Source of the DNA: Aquabacterium sp.
GTDB taxonomy: Bacteria > Pseudomonadota > Gammaproteobacteria > Burkholderiales > Burkholderiaceae_C
DNA: 64,000 bases
Direction of reading: 5' to 3'
Assembly (NCBI GenBank): GCA_023150345.1
Contig: JAKLLB010000012.1
Span: 1-64,000 of the forward strand
Shown here: positions 18,297-26,891 of the stretch, piece by piece
Numbering within the stretch: the first letter of the stretch is position 1
Layout: every line of letters begins with the position of its first letter
Made by a program: the position numbers and the translations under genes
Notes under the pieces: model-generated
Seen by the model: the letters and a program-made list of their open reading frames with translations, nothing else
The model's database searches: none
What the model was told of the DNA's origin: nothing

Positions 18297-19436
18297 ATGG
18301 AAAGTCCCCGCGATTCAGCCGCCCCCAACGCGGCACAGACCCCGCTCAGCTATGACCAGGCCGGTGTTGTATACGACCTCATCGACCCCTTGAAAGTGGC
18401 AGCCCAACGCGCCGCCGCCGCCACTGCCGGCCATCTGACCACGCACGGCTACGCCGAAGTGACGGCATCGCGGGGTGAGTCCGCCTACGTGGTCGATGTC
18501 GGCCCGTTCTACCTGGCATCCATCGTCGAGTGCCTGGGCTCCAAGGCCCTGGTGGCCGATGAAATGGCGCGCCTGACCGGTCGCAGCGCCTACGAGGGCA
18601 TTGCGCAAGACACGATCGCAATGGCGATCAACGATCTGATCACCGTGGGTGCGACGCCGCTGGTCGTGCAGGCTTACTGGGCCGCGGGAGGATCGGACTG
18701 GTTCAGTGACACCGCCCGTGCGCAAGCTCTGGTGACCGGGTGGAAGAAGGCCTGCGACACCTGCGGCGTGGCCTGGGGTGGCGGCGAGACGCCCGCCCTG
18801 GCGGGCATCGTCGAGCCGGGCCGCATCGATCTCGCCGCTTCCTGCACAGGCGTGATCCAGCCCAAGGCACGGTTGTCGGTCGGCGACCGACTGGCGCCGG
18901 GCGACGCGATCGTGCTGCTGGACTCCAGCGGCATTCATGCCAACGGGTTGAGCCTGGCGCGCAAGTTGGTCGAGCGCCTGCCTGAGGGCTGGCTCACCGA
19001 GGTGGCACCCGGGCTGTGTTACGGCGACGCACTGCTCGCTCCCACGGTGCTGTACTCGCCCGTGACCGAGGCGCTGTGGCGCGCGGGTATCGTGCCCCAC
19101 TACTGCGCCAACATCACCGGGCACGGCTGGCGCAAGCTGCTGCGCCATCCATCGGCGTGCACGTATCGCGTGCACACCGTTCCGGATGTCCCGCCGGTGC
19201 TGCGGTTCATCCAGCAGCACTGCGGGCTCGACGACCGCGAGGCCTACAGCACGCTGAACATGGGCGCAGGCTTTGCGTTGTTCGTTGCGTCCGCCGATGC
19301 CCAGCGCACCGTCGAAGTCGCCCGGGCGGCCGGCGTCGGCGCGCGCGTCGCGGGGACCGTAGAAGCCGGGCCGAAGCAGTTGCTCATCGAACCGCTGGGC
19401 CTGCAATTCGGCGACGACGACCTCCAACTGCGCTAA
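18297..19436 (+). CDS. PurM-family protein (AIR synthase paralogue)
   Basis: 379 residues. The fold is that of phosphoribosylformylglycinamidine cyclo-ligase, the purine enzyme that closes the imidazole ring with ATP. Matching blocks run in the right order: SYDQAGVVYDLIDP, VECLGSKALVADEM, AMAINDLITVGATPL, GGETPALAG, LDSSGIHANGLSLARKL, ANITGHGW and LNMGAGF. Several differ from canonical PurM, for instance ECLGSK for the usual DGVGTK and GHGW where GGG is normal, so it may be a paralogue with another substrate. I start at the ATG at 18297; GATAAT lies six bases upstream. It is divergent from dnaX and just before the 4.5S RNA. Canonical PurM remains possible. Confidence 0.75.
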   Translation: MESPRDSAAPNAAQTPLSYDQAGVVYDLIDPLKVAAQRAAAATAGHLTTHGYAEVTASRGESAYVVDVGPFYLASIVECLGSKALVADEMARLTGRSAYEGIAQDTIAMAINDLITVGATPLVVQAYWAAGGSDWFSDTARAQALVTGWKKACDTCGVAWGGGETPALAGIVEPGRIDLAASCTGVIQPKARLSVGDRLAPGDAIVLLDSSGIHANGLSLARKLVERLPEGWLTEVAPGLCYGDALLAPTVLYSPVTEALWRAGIVPHYCANITGHGWRKLLRHPSACTYRVHTVPDVPPVLRFIQQHCGLDDREAYSTLNMGAGFALFVASADAQRTVEVARAAGVGARVAGTVEAGPKQLLIEPLGLQFGDDDLQLR

Positions 19437-19459
19437 GCCCGACTTCGGGTGCGCTGCCC

Positions 19460-19465
19460 TAGAAT
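19460..19465 (+). promoter_or_regulatory. -10 box of the 4.5S RNA gene
   Basis: TAGAAT, five of six matches to TATAAT, sits five bases before the first base of the RNA duplex. The -35 region 17 bases upstream (near 19437-19442) is poor. Confidence 0.5.
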
Positions 19466-19469
19466 GCGC

Positions 19470-19570
19470 GGTGACGGGCCTCCTCGCATGGAAGCGCGGC
19501 CAACCGGGTCAGGTCGGGAACGAAGCAGCCCTAACCGTTGCGACCAGTGCCGAGGGCAAGGCTCGTCACC
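19470..19570 (+). ncRNA. ffs: 4.5S RNA (signal recognition particle RNA)
   Basis: About 101 bases. The hallmark apical SRP domain is present: GGGTCAGGTCGGGAACGAAG at 19506-19525 closely follows the conserved GGUCAGGNCNGGAANGAAGCAGCC. The ends pair: GGTGACG (19470-19476) with CGTCACC (19564-19570). The RNA binds Ffh and targets membrane proteins to the translocon. It lies just after the PurM-like gene. I see no strong intrinsic terminator, so the 3' end could be a few bases longer. Confidence 0.9.
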
Positions 19571-19827
19571 CCCTCATTGCCGGATGTGCGGCGCCCACGC
19601 AACGTTTTGGTGCGACGCCAACGCCACTTGGAGCCGTCAGCCCCCGAGTCGGTCAACGACATGGCTGCGGGGACGTTAACATGTCTGGTAGAGGCCACGC
19701 TCTCTTCGCGGACCCTGTTAACGGGCTCATGCGAAGACCACCCGAACCCACACGTTGGTGACGGGCCGGGCGATTCGGTTCCACCAGTTGTGTCCCCGCT
19801 TTCCCTCGTCTGTCCTAGGAGTCAACC
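19571..19827. other. Intergenic region after the 4.5S RNA
   Basis: 257 bases with no credible gene. CGTTAAC (19674-19680) and GTTAACG (19717-19723) form a 7-bp inverted repeat 36 bases apart; their role is unknown. The region ends with a good AGGAG ribosome site (19817-19821) for the repeat-protein gene. Confidence 0.6.
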
Positions 19828-20217
19828 ATGAACGTCAAGCTCGCTCTCTCGCTCGTCGCCACCGCCGTTGCCATGTTGGCACCTGCCGCTCAGGCGCAAA
19901 CCGCCGCATCGGCGCCTGCCCGTGCCGACGTGAAGGCCGAAACCAAGGCCGCCGTCAAGGAAGGCAAGGCCATGAAGGCTGGCGAGGCCGGTGCTCCGGC
20001 CGCGGAAGCCAAGTCCACCAAGGCCCGCGCCGAGGTGAAGGCCGAGACCAAGGCCGCCGTCAAGGAAGGCAAGGCCCAGAAGGCCGGTGAGGCGGGTGCC
20101 CCGGCTGCCGCCGAAGGCAAGTCCACCAAGGCCCGCGCCGAGGTGAAGGCCGAGACCAAGAAGGCTGTCAAGGAAGGCACCGCCACTCCGGCTGGCGAAA
20201 CCGGCGCCAAGAAGTAA
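19828..20217 (+). CDS. Exported Lys/Ala/Glu-rich tandem-repeat protein
   Basis: 129 residues, function unknown. A Sec signal peptide is clear (MNVKLALSL ... PAAQAQ, cleavage near residue 23). The mature part consists of three imperfect repeats of 35, 36 and 26 residues starting at residues 33, 68 and 104, each beginning AEVKAETK or ADVKAETK and containing AVKEG. There are no Cys, Trp or aromatic residues after the signal, so it should be highly charged and extended or helical, probably periplasmic. AGGAG sits six bases before the ATG. A strong hairpin terminator follows at 20334. Genes like this are sometimes called TolA-like from composition alone; I do not claim that. Confidence 0.8.
   Translation: MNVKLALSLVATAVAMLAPAAQAQTAASAPARADVKAETKAAVKEGKAMKAGEAGAPAAEAKSTKARAEVKAETKAAVKEGKAQKAGEAGAPAAAEGKSTKARAEVKAETKKAVKEGTATPAGETGAKK
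19924..20214 (+). repeat. Three tandem coding repeats of about 105 bases
   Basis: Units at 19924-20028 (35 codons), 20029-20136 (36 codons) and 20137-20214 (26 codons, truncated). Identity is high at the DNA level too, for example GCCGAGGTGAAGGCCGAGAC starts both units 2 and 3. The second unit has one extra codon. Unequal crossing-over could change the copy number. Confidence 0.85.
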
Positions 20218-20333
20218 TCCACAACCGCGCGGCAGTGCCGCGCGCTGGCGCGGCTTCGGTCTGCAACTGCGTGTCATCGCACTTGGTGCGGCGACTCGGG
20301 TTCAGTCCTCAAGGCCGGCGCTGCGGTTCTCAG

Positions 20334-20367
20334 GGGCAGACACCGATATCGGTGGTCTGCCCTTGTT
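20334..20367 (+). terminator. Intrinsic terminator after the repeat-protein gene
   Basis: GGGCAGAC with ACCGAT pairs to ATCGGT with GTCTGCCC (one bulged base), followed by TTGTT at 20363-20367. The T run is on the plus-strand side, so it best serves the repeat-protein gene; it also separates that gene from the convergent kinase gene. A second short hairpin, GCGCGGC-AGT-GCCGCGC, lies at 20227-20243. Confidence 0.65.
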
Positions 20368-20454
20368 CATTCAGCGTCGTGGGCGCGCCGTCTCGTCGCT
20401 GCAACCGGCACATCGGGTGCGCCTGCCACTTGCGCACAGGCCGCGGTTCTGGCG

Positions 20455-22935
20455 TCAAGCGGCTTGGCGCAGCGCCATCACAGCTTGGTTGCGCAGCGTG
20501 CGCACGAGTGCCAACTCCCGCTCGTCGACCACCCAGGACCCGGGCTCGCCCACATCGCCATAGATCAGGCCGAACGGAGCGCCCTTCAGGGCCATCGGCA
20601 GCAGCAGGAAAGCCGGCGCGCCGACATGGGTCTGGTACCACGCGGGCAGGCGCTGCGCGATCGACGGCACGCGGGCGTCGGTGATCACGGTGTCGGCGCC
20701 CTTCTGGCAGATCGCCTGGAACAAGTCCGATGGAACGGCGCCGCCGCGGGGCAGTTCGACGCGAAACACGCGGCAGGCCTCATCGACGCGCAGCCCCAGC
20801 CCGACACGCCCCACGAGTGCCAGGCCTCGCGGGTCCTTCAGCGCCAGCAGCACGCGCTGGAAACCCATGCCGCGATGCATCACGTCCAGCACCATGCGCA
20901 GCACCTCGGCCAGCGGGCAGCTGTCCGATGCCATCGCCTGCGTGATGTCATGTATCCCTGTGGACAGGACCTCGCGGTCGGCCGGTTTTCGACCCGCACG
21001 GGGGGCATCGCCCGCCGTGGCACCATCCGTGCCCGAGTGACTCTCGCGGGGTGCGACGATGGTTCGCGCCTGTGCAAGCGCATCTCCCCCGGCAATGTCA
21101 CGGGCAGGCGCCGGCTGCTTCGACGCGCTCTGCGGGGCGGTCGCGACTGCGCCGGCGGCCGACGGACCACGCGCCCATCCCGAAGGCAGCGACAAACCCA
21201 TAGCCGGCGCGAGCTGGGCCAAGCGCGACCGCGCGCGTGACAACGCCTCCTGCATCTGCCGGGCATCGAGCGCCAGGGCTCGGCCGTACTGAGAGACCAA
21301 GGCCTCGATCCGCGAGGCTGCCTGGTCCGGCGGTGCATCGAGTGTCACGTCGGCCAATTCGTTGGCGACCACGGACACCCAGCGCAGCCGATCGAGACCC
21401 CGCTCGGCAGGTCGTGCAGGCGCCTGGGCATCGCCGCGCAACATGCAGCGTTGCAGGCTGTCTGGCAGGCCCCAGGACCGAGCAACGCCCATGCCCAAGC
21501 GCTCGAAACCCAGCCCCAGCACACGCTCCGCGGCAGACTCCAGCACGGTGCGCGGGTTGTCCGGTGACGAGCCGGCCGCGCTCACCTGGTCGCGTATCTG
21601 TTGCGCCTCCTCGGGCAGGTAGTACTCGCACAACAGCCTGCCGAGGTTGTGGAACATCGCACCCAGAAACGCCTCCTCGGCTTCACGAGTCGAGGTCGCC
21701 AGCTCGCCGGCGATCTGACCCGCGACCAGCGAGCGCAGGAACTCCTCCCGCAGCCGCTTGGCGTGCGCCTTGTCCTTCATGTGCTCGAACAGCAGCAGCG
21801 ACAGGGCCATGTTGCGGATGCCGGCGAACCCCACGAGTGCCACCGCGCGCGAGACTGTACTGATCGTGCCGCCCCCGGCGCTGCTGTAGTGGACGGTATT
21901 CACCATGCGCAGCAGCTTGTTCGTCAGCGCCACATCCTTGAGGATCTCGACCGCCAGGCTGTTCAGGCTCTCACGCTCCGACGCCGCGATGCGCTGGATC
22001 CTCACCACCGAGTCCGACAACGTTGGGAAGTCCGTTCGCGAGCGCATTCGTCGCAGCAGGAAGTCCAGTGTTCCGCTGCCAGCCGCAGTACCGGTCGCGG
22101 CGCCAGAACCGTCGGCCACCCGGCCTTCCAGCCACAGGCGCAGCGCCTCGCGCATCTCGGCTGCCGACGGGTATCGCAACGAGGCATCCCGCTGCAGCGC
22201 GCGCAGCACGACGGCACGCAGCCCGTCGTCGATGGGGATGTCATCCGTCAGCGCCAAGTCCTCATGCACGACGCGGTGCAGCGCCCGGTGCGGATCCCGC
22301 TCGCGCAGCAGGGGCGCGCCGGTCAGCATCTCGGCAAGCAGCATGCCCGCCGAAAACACGTCCATCTGCGGTGTCGGCGGCAGCCCTTGCGCCGCTTCCG
22401 GCGAGATGTACCCAGGGGTGCCGACGATCAACCCATCCGCGACCTCCGACACCCGCGCCGCGATGCCGAAGTCCATCACCCGGGCACGGCCGGCCTCGTC
22501 GACCAATATGTTCGACGGCTTGAGGTCCCGATGCACGATGCCATGACCGTGAGCCTCGGCCAAGGCCGCCAGTACCGCCATCACGCACTGGACCGCCGCC
22601 GCGGCCTGCATGGCACCGCGCTTGCGAAGGGCGTCCGACAGTGGTTCGCCCTCCACCAGTTCGAACACGAGATAGGGCTGGCCGTCGTACTCGTCGGCCT
22701 CGAACACGGGCACGATGTTCGGATGTGCAAGGCGGCTCACGGCGCGAGCCTCGTGCAACCACTGGGCGACCGAAACCGTGTCTGCGCCTGGGCTCAGCAG
22801 CTTGAGGGCGACATCTCGCTCCAGCCGTTCGTCATGCGCGCGCCAGACCACGGCCTGCGCGCCGCGCCCGAGTTCGCGGATCAACCTGAAACGGCCGACG
22901 CGCTTGCCTGTCGACGTTGCGCCAACGGCACTCAC
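20455..22935 (-). CDS. Ser/Thr protein kinase with HDOD and GAF domains
   Basis: 826 residues in three parts. Residues 15-270 are a Hanks-type kinase with intact residues: glycine loop ELGRGAQAVV, Lys45 in VALKLL, His-Arg-Asp at 135-137 in HRDLKPSNIL, and Asp155-Phe-Gly. Residues about 300-520 are an HDOD domain (LLRMVNTVHYSSAG, AVALVGFAGIRNMALSLLL, GAMFHNLGRLLCEYY). The last 150 residues form a GAF-like sensor ending SWVVDERELALVRTLRNQAV. The GTG start at 22935 overlaps the stop of the upstream gene (GTGA), indicating coupling. The frame is open further upstream, but that part lies inside the partner gene. It probably phosphorylates proteins in response to a ligand; substrates are unknown. 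Confidence 0.85.
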   Translation of the reverse strand: MSAVGATSTGKRVGRFRLIRELGRGAQAVVWRAHDERLERDVALKLLSPGADTVSVAQWLHEARAVSRLAHPNIVPVFEADEYDGQPYLVFELVEGEPLSDALRKRGAMQAAAAVQCVMAVLAALAEAHGHGIVHRDLKPSNILVDEAGRARVMDFGIAARVSEVADGLIVGTPGYISPEAAQGLPPTPQMDVFSAGMLLAEMLTGAPLLRERDPHRALHRVVHEDLALTDDIPIDDGLRAVVLRALQRDASLRYPSAAEMREALRLWLEGRVADGSGAATGTAAGSGTLDFLLRRMRSRTDFPTLSDSVVRIQRIAASERESLNSLAVEILKDVALTNKLLRMVNTVHYSSAGGGTISTVSRAVALVGFAGIRNMALSLLLFEHMKDKAHAKRLREEFLRSLVAGQIAGELATSTREAEEAFLGAMFHNLGRLLCEYYLPEEAQQIRDQVSAAGSSPDNPRTVLESAAERVLGLGFERLGMGVARSWGLPDSLQRCMLRGDAQAPARPAERGLDRLRWVSVVANELADVTLDAPPDQAASRIEALVSQYGRALALDARQMQEALSRARSRLAQLAPAMGLSLPSGWARGPSAAGAVATAPQSASKQPAPARDIAGGDALAQARTIVAPRESHSGTDGATAGDAPRAGRKPADREVLSTGIHDITQAMASDSCPLAEVLRMVLDVMHRGMGFQRVLLALKDPRGLALVGRVGLGLRVDEACRVFRVELPRGGAVPSDLFQAICQKGADTVITDARVPSIAQRLPAWYQTHVGAPAFLLLPMALKGAPFGLIYGDVGEPGSWVVDERELALVRTLRNQAVMALRQAA

Positions 22936-24689
22936 TGCAATCCCCCGAACTGCGTATTGCGCTCGCCTTCTGCTTGCACGGACCCGGGCTCGATACCCTG
23001 CGCCGCCAGCTGAAGCTCGCGCAGCGTCACTCCGAGGACTCGGGCATAGCGTTGGGCCACGCGCTGCAACGCGGCCGCCAGCTGACCAGCCGGCAGCGCT
23101 TGCGCATCGACCACCTCGTTGGCGCAGGCGGCCGACAGCCGCAGCACCTCGTCGTCGGTATCGGCCGATCGTACCGGCGCCTCGGGTGATGGACGTCGGA
23201 TCATGTGCATGACGGCTTCGTCCAAACCCCACTGCCGGGCGACACCCGCCGCGAGCGCGTCGACGTCGATGCCAAGCACGGCATACGATGCCGCCTGCTC
23301 GCTCATGCCTGGCTCATCTGGCTCGCCCGGCTTGGCAGCTGGTTCGGGCTGCATCAACCGACGGATCTGTACCGACTCGTCAGGGAAGTGGTACTGCACG
23401 ACCAGGCGGCCCAGGTTCTGCAGCAGGGCAAGCAGGTAGACGACCTCGGCATCGTAGCCGGCGGGACGCAGCCATTGGGCAATCCTGCCGGCGCGCCGAA
23501 CCCGGTCGAAGAGGCGCTCCAGTTCGGCGGCCTGGCTCTCGCCCAGGGGCCCCGGCCAGGGCCGCAACGACAACGCGGCCTGGCGGACACCGTCCAGACC
23601 GATCATCGCGATCGTGCGGCGTATGGTGAGCACCGGCCCGCTGCCCGAGCCCAGCACACCCCTGACCTGCGAACTGTTGACCGTGCGCAGCAATTCGAAG
23701 GTGAGCGCGGTGTCCTGCAGCACGATCTCGGCCAGCTCGATCGTGCGCTCACGCTCCATCATGGCCAGTCGGGCCGCTCGCGATGCGCCACCAGGCACTG
23801 CTGGCAGCACGCCCGCGGCACGGATGCGATCCTGCAGTTGGGCCAATGGTCCGGCGCCACCGCCCTCGGACGACAACCACCCCTCGAGCGCGTGCACGAG
23901 CGTGCGCGCATTGCGATAGCGCTGCCGCTCCTGGCGATCGGTGGCCCTGTTGACGATGGCACGCAACGCCTCCGGCACTGGGTGGGGCATGCTCCAAGGC
24001 AGTCGGACGAACTCGCGCCCGTGGGGAGGCATGCGGCCGATCGCGCGCCCGATGTCGGGTTCTTCCAGCGCCGGCTGCCCGCTGAGCACCTGGTGCATGA
24101 CCAAGCCAACAGCAAGGACGTCGCGCTCGGCGGCGCCCCGATGCACTTGGAGCGCGGCGCTGGGCGGCAGGCGCGGGTCGAGCGCGGCGAACGCAACGCC
24201 CAGGCCGAGCAGCCTGCACGCACCGGACTCGCTCACCAGCAGCATGCTGGCTTGCACATCGCCATGTGCCACGCCGGCCTCGTGCGCAAACGCCAAGCCC
24301 TGGAGCGCCTGCAGTACACGGGGGACCAATTCCGTGGCACTCATGCCCTTGCTGCCGGTGAGCTCGGCCAGCGTGGATGAAGAGCCTGGGTCATAGGTGA
24401 CATAGGGCCAACCCTCGACCTCGCCCACCTCCACGGCATGGGCCAGGCCCGGGTGGTCGATGCGCGCGGACTTGCGCGCCGTCTGATGCCACAGCGCGAG
24501 CGCAGGCGCATCCGCCGGCTTCTGCCTGGGCATGGCCAGCATCAGGTCCTGATTGATGCGCGGATCGGCCACGGCCCACATCATCGTGCGCTCGCTCTTG
24601 GCCAGCAGCCGCAGCAGTTGGAAGCGCCCGAAGTGACGCACCGCCTGCGGACGGGCGGAACTGGCGGTGGCCGGGGTCTGGGCGCTCAC
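22932..24689 (-). CDS. Pseudokinase-HDOD protein, partner of the downstream kinase
   Basis: 585 residues from the GTG at 24689 (MSAQTPATA), a start parallel to that of its downstream neighbour; a TTG at 24749 would add 20 residues. The N-terminal 270 residues align with the neighbour's kinase domain but have lost key residues. The glycine loop reads LLAKSERTMM, the ATP-binding lysine position is Ala52 (LMLAMPR), His-Arg-Asp is HGD at 142-144, and the DFG aspartate is Gly162 (LLGLGVA). An HDOD domain follows (ELLRTVNSSQVRG, IAMIGLDGVRQAALSL, LLQNLGRLVVQYHF). It is predicted to be catalytically dead and to act as a regulator or scaffold for the coupled active kinase. It is divergent from trxA. 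Confidence 0.82.
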   Translation of the reverse strand: MSAQTPATASSARPQAVRHFGRFQLLRLLAKSERTMMWAVADPRINQDLMLAMPRQKPADAPALALWHQTARKSARIDHPGLAHAVEVGEVEGWPYVTYDPGSSSTLAELTGSKGMSATELVPRVLQALQGLAFAHEAGVAHGDVQASMLLVSESGACRLLGLGVAFAALDPRLPPSAALQVHRGAAERDVLAVGLVMHQVLSGQPALEEPDIGRAIGRMPPHGREFVRLPWSMPHPVPEALRAIVNRATDRQERQRYRNARTLVHALEGWLSSEGGGAGPLAQLQDRIRAAGVLPAVPGGASRAARLAMMERERTIELAEIVLQDTALTFELLRTVNSSQVRGVLGSGSGPVLTIRRTIAMIGLDGVRQAALSLRPWPGPLGESQAAELERLFDRVRRAGRIAQWLRPAGYDAEVVYLLALLQNLGRLVVQYHFPDESVQIRRLMQPEPAAKPGEPDEPGMSEQAASYAVLGIDVDALAAGVARQWGLDEAVMHMIRRPSPEAPVRSADTDDEVLRLSAACANEVVDAQALPAGQLAAALQRVAQRYARVLGVTLRELQLAAQGIEPGSVQAEGERNTQFGGLQ

Positions 24690-24970
24690 TCGTGGGCCTT
24701 CGTCTTTCAACAGACGCCGTGCGATCCACGGCACAGCGTGCGTGGACAAGGCGACGGCAATGTGCCGATTGGACCCAATTCAAGGTTCGAACGAAGCCTG
24801 GAACAGGCCCTGCTTCGACCGCCAGATCGGCCAGGCCGACCAGCGCCCGATAGACGCGCCTCATGGCGACCATAGCGCGACGTTGCTGCCTTGGCGCGCA
24901 GCGACGCGGGGGGTTTGTGTCAGAATTCCCCGAACACGTTGATGGGTGTTCAACCCACGAAGGAACGGCG

Positions 24971-25300
24971 ATGAGCAGCGACCTGATCAAGCACGTGACC
25001 GACGCCTCGTTCGAGGCCGACGTCCTCCAATCCGCGACGCCGGTCCTCGTCGATTACTGGGCCGACTGGTGCGGCCCGTGCAAGATGATCGCACCGATGC
25101 TCGATGAAGCCGCGAGGGAGCTCGGCGGCCGCGTCCAGATCGCGAAGTTGAACGTCGACGAGAACCGCGATGTGCCGGCGCGCTATGGCATACGCGGCAT
25201 TCCGACACTGATGCTGTTCAAGGACGGTCAGCTCGCCGCAACCAAGGTGGGCGCGCTTTCGAAGGCCCAGTTGACGGCTTTCCTCGAGCCGCATCTATAA
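24971..25300 (+). CDS. trxA: Thioredoxin
   Basis: 109 residues. A cytoplasmic dithiol-disulfide oxidoreductase with the intact redox centre [10 protein letters not shown], the cis-proline loop [11 protein letters not shown], and standard thioredoxin length. AGGAA precedes the ATG at 24971 (MSSDLIKH). It lies 238 bases upstream of rho on the same strand, the same order as E. coli trxA-rho, and diverges from the pseudokinase gene. About 280 bases separate the two divergent genes, with no other gene seen there. Confidence 0.96.
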   Translation: MSSDLIKHVTDASFEADVLQSATPVLVDYWADWCGPCKMIAPMLDEAARELGGRVQIAKLNVDENRDVPARYGIRGIPTLMLFKDGQLAATKVGALSKAQLTAFLEPHL

Positions 25301-25538
25301 TCTGCCCAATCGCGCTGCGGCGTAGGGCCATGAGCCCGCTGCGCAGCGCCCCAGGATCGCCACCCCGCCAGCCGAGCTGAGGCTCGATGCCCAAGCGGGG
25401 GTTCCGGCCACCTCCCCAGCCCAGATAAGCACGCGGCCTGACGGCCGCATGGCTGCTGCGCAAGCGGTTCGTGCCCGGCTTCCCGGCCAGTCGTCCCCGG
25501 CAAGGCGCTGGCCCATCACCCCAGGGTGTCATCCCGTT
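25301..25538 (+). promoter_or_regulatory. Leader region of rho
   Basis: 238 bases between trxA and rho without a supported gene. The sequence is unusually C-rich with few G-clusters in its middle, for example CCACCTCCCCAGCCCAGATA at 25409-25428, the composition expected of Rho-loading sites. In E. coli, rho is autoregulated by Rho-dependent attenuation in a leader of similar position; the same here is inference. I see no clear -10 box. Confidence 0.4.
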
Positions 25539-26801
25539 ATGCATCTGTCCGAACTGAAGGCGCTGCACGTCTCCGAACTCATCAAGATGGGCGAGGCGCT
25601 GGAGATCGACAACGTCGCTCGACTGCGCAAGCAGGAGCTGATGTTCGCCATCATGAAAAAGCGCGCGAAGGGCGGCGAACAGGTGTTCGGCGACGGCGTG
25701 CTCGAAGTGCTTCCCGATGGCTTCGGGTTCCTGCGCTCGATCGACACCAGCTACATGGCGTCGACCGATGACATCTACCTCAGCCCCAGCCAGATCCGCC
25801 GCTTCAACCTCCATACCGGTGATCTGATCGAGGGCGAAGTGCGCGTGCCCAAGGACGGCGAGCGCTACTTCGCGCTGGTGAAGGTCGACCGCGTGAACGG
25901 CCTGACGCCCGAGGAGAACAAGCACAAGATCATGTTCGAGAACTTGACGCCGCTGTTCCCGAAGGAACAGTTCAAGCTCGAGCGTGACATCAAGAACGAA
26001 GAGAACATCACCAGCCGCATCATCGACCTGATCGCGCCGATCGGCAAAGGTCAGCGTGCGCTGCTCGTGGCGCAGCCCAAGACCGGCAAGACGGTGATGA
26101 TGCAGCACATCGCCCACTCGCTGGTGGCCAACCACCCCGAGATCCACCTGATCGTCCTGCTCGTCGACGAGCGACCGGAAGAAGTGACGGAAATGCAGCG
26201 CACGGTGCGCGGCGAGGTCATCTCGTCCACGTTCGACGAGCCGGCGGCCCGCCATGTGCAAGTGGCCGAGATGGTGATCGAGCGCGCCAAGCGCCTGGTC
26301 GAGCTCCGCAAGGACGTGGTGATCCTGCTGGACTCGATCACCCGCCTGGCGCGCGCCTACAACAACGTGCTGCCCTCGTCCGGCAAAGTGCTCACCGGCG
26401 GTGTGGACGCCAACGCACTGCAACGCCCCAAGCGCTTCTTCGGCGCGGCGCGCAATGTCGAGGAAGGTGGATCGCTGACCATCATCGGTACCGCGCTGAT
26501 CGACACTGGCAGTCGCATGGACGAGGTGATCTACGAGGAATTCAAGGGTACCGGCAACTGCGAAATCCATCTCGACCGCCGCATGGCCGAGAAGCGTGTC
26601 TACCCGTCCATCCTGATCAACAAGACCGGCACGCGCCGCGAGGAGCTCCTGCTCAAGCCGGAGATCCTGCAAAAGACGTGGATCCTGCGCAAGCTCCTGT
26701 ACAACATGGACGAGATCGAGGCGATGGAGTTCATCCTCGACAAGATGAAGTCGAGCAAGAACAACCTCGACTTCTTCGACATGATGCGCCGCGGTGGCTG
26801 A
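25539..26801 (+). CDS. rho: Transcription termination factor Rho
   Basis: 420 residues. A hexameric RNA helicase that ends transcription of untranslated RNA. It starts [15 protein letters not shown] (N-terminal Rho domain). The RNA-binding cold-shock-like domain contains DGFGFLRS. Walker A is QPKTGKT, Walker B is [16 protein letters not shown], and the Q- and R-loop regions [15 protein letters not shown] and [12 protein letters not shown] follow; all are standard. The ATG at 25539 gives the family length. It is downstream of trxA; two perfect hairpins follow its stop codon. Confidence 0.97.
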   Translation: MHLSELKALHVSELIKMGEALEIDNVARLRKQELMFAIMKKRAKGGEQVFGDGVLEVLPDGFGFLRSIDTSYMASTDDIYLSPSQIRRFNLHTGDLIEGEVRVPKDGERYFALVKVDRVNGLTPEENKHKIMFENLTPLFPKEQFKLERDIKNEENITSRIIDLIAPIGKGQRALLVAQPKTGKTVMMQHIAHSLVANHPEIHLIVLLVDERPEEVTEMQRTVRGEVISSTFDEPAARHVQVAEMVIERAKRLVELRKDVVILLDSITRLARAYNNVLPSSGKVLTGGVDANALQRPKRFFGAARNVEEGGSLTIIGTALIDTGSRMDEVIYEEFKGTGNCEIHLDRRMAEKRVYPSILINKTGTRREELLLKPEILQKTWILRKLLYNMDEIEAMEFILDKMKSSKNNLDFFDMMRRGG

Positions 26802-26811
26802 GGCCGGACGT

Positions 26812-26872
26812 GCAACAGTGCCTGCGCACTGTTGCGCGCCTGCCGAAGCGGCCGCGCATGCTTGCGCGGCCG
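26812..26872 (+). terminator. Two tandem 10-bp hairpins after rho
   Basis: Hairpin 1 pairs GCAACAGTGC (26812-26821) with GCACTGTTGC (26826-26835), loop CTGC. Hairpin 2 pairs CGGCCGCGCA (26849-26858) with TGCGCGGCCG (26863-26872), loop TGCT. Both are perfect and neither is followed by a T run, so they may stabilise the 3' end or mark a factor-dependent stop. Confidence 0.5.
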
Positions 26873-26891
26873 TGGGCGGGCCTGATCTGGA

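Noticed and set aside
22936..23232. N-terminal extension of the kinase-HDOD-GAF gene
   Set aside because: The frame is open for 99 more codons, but that part lies inside the pseudokinase gene and is Arg/Gly-rich noise; the GTG overlapping the upstream stop is the sensible start.
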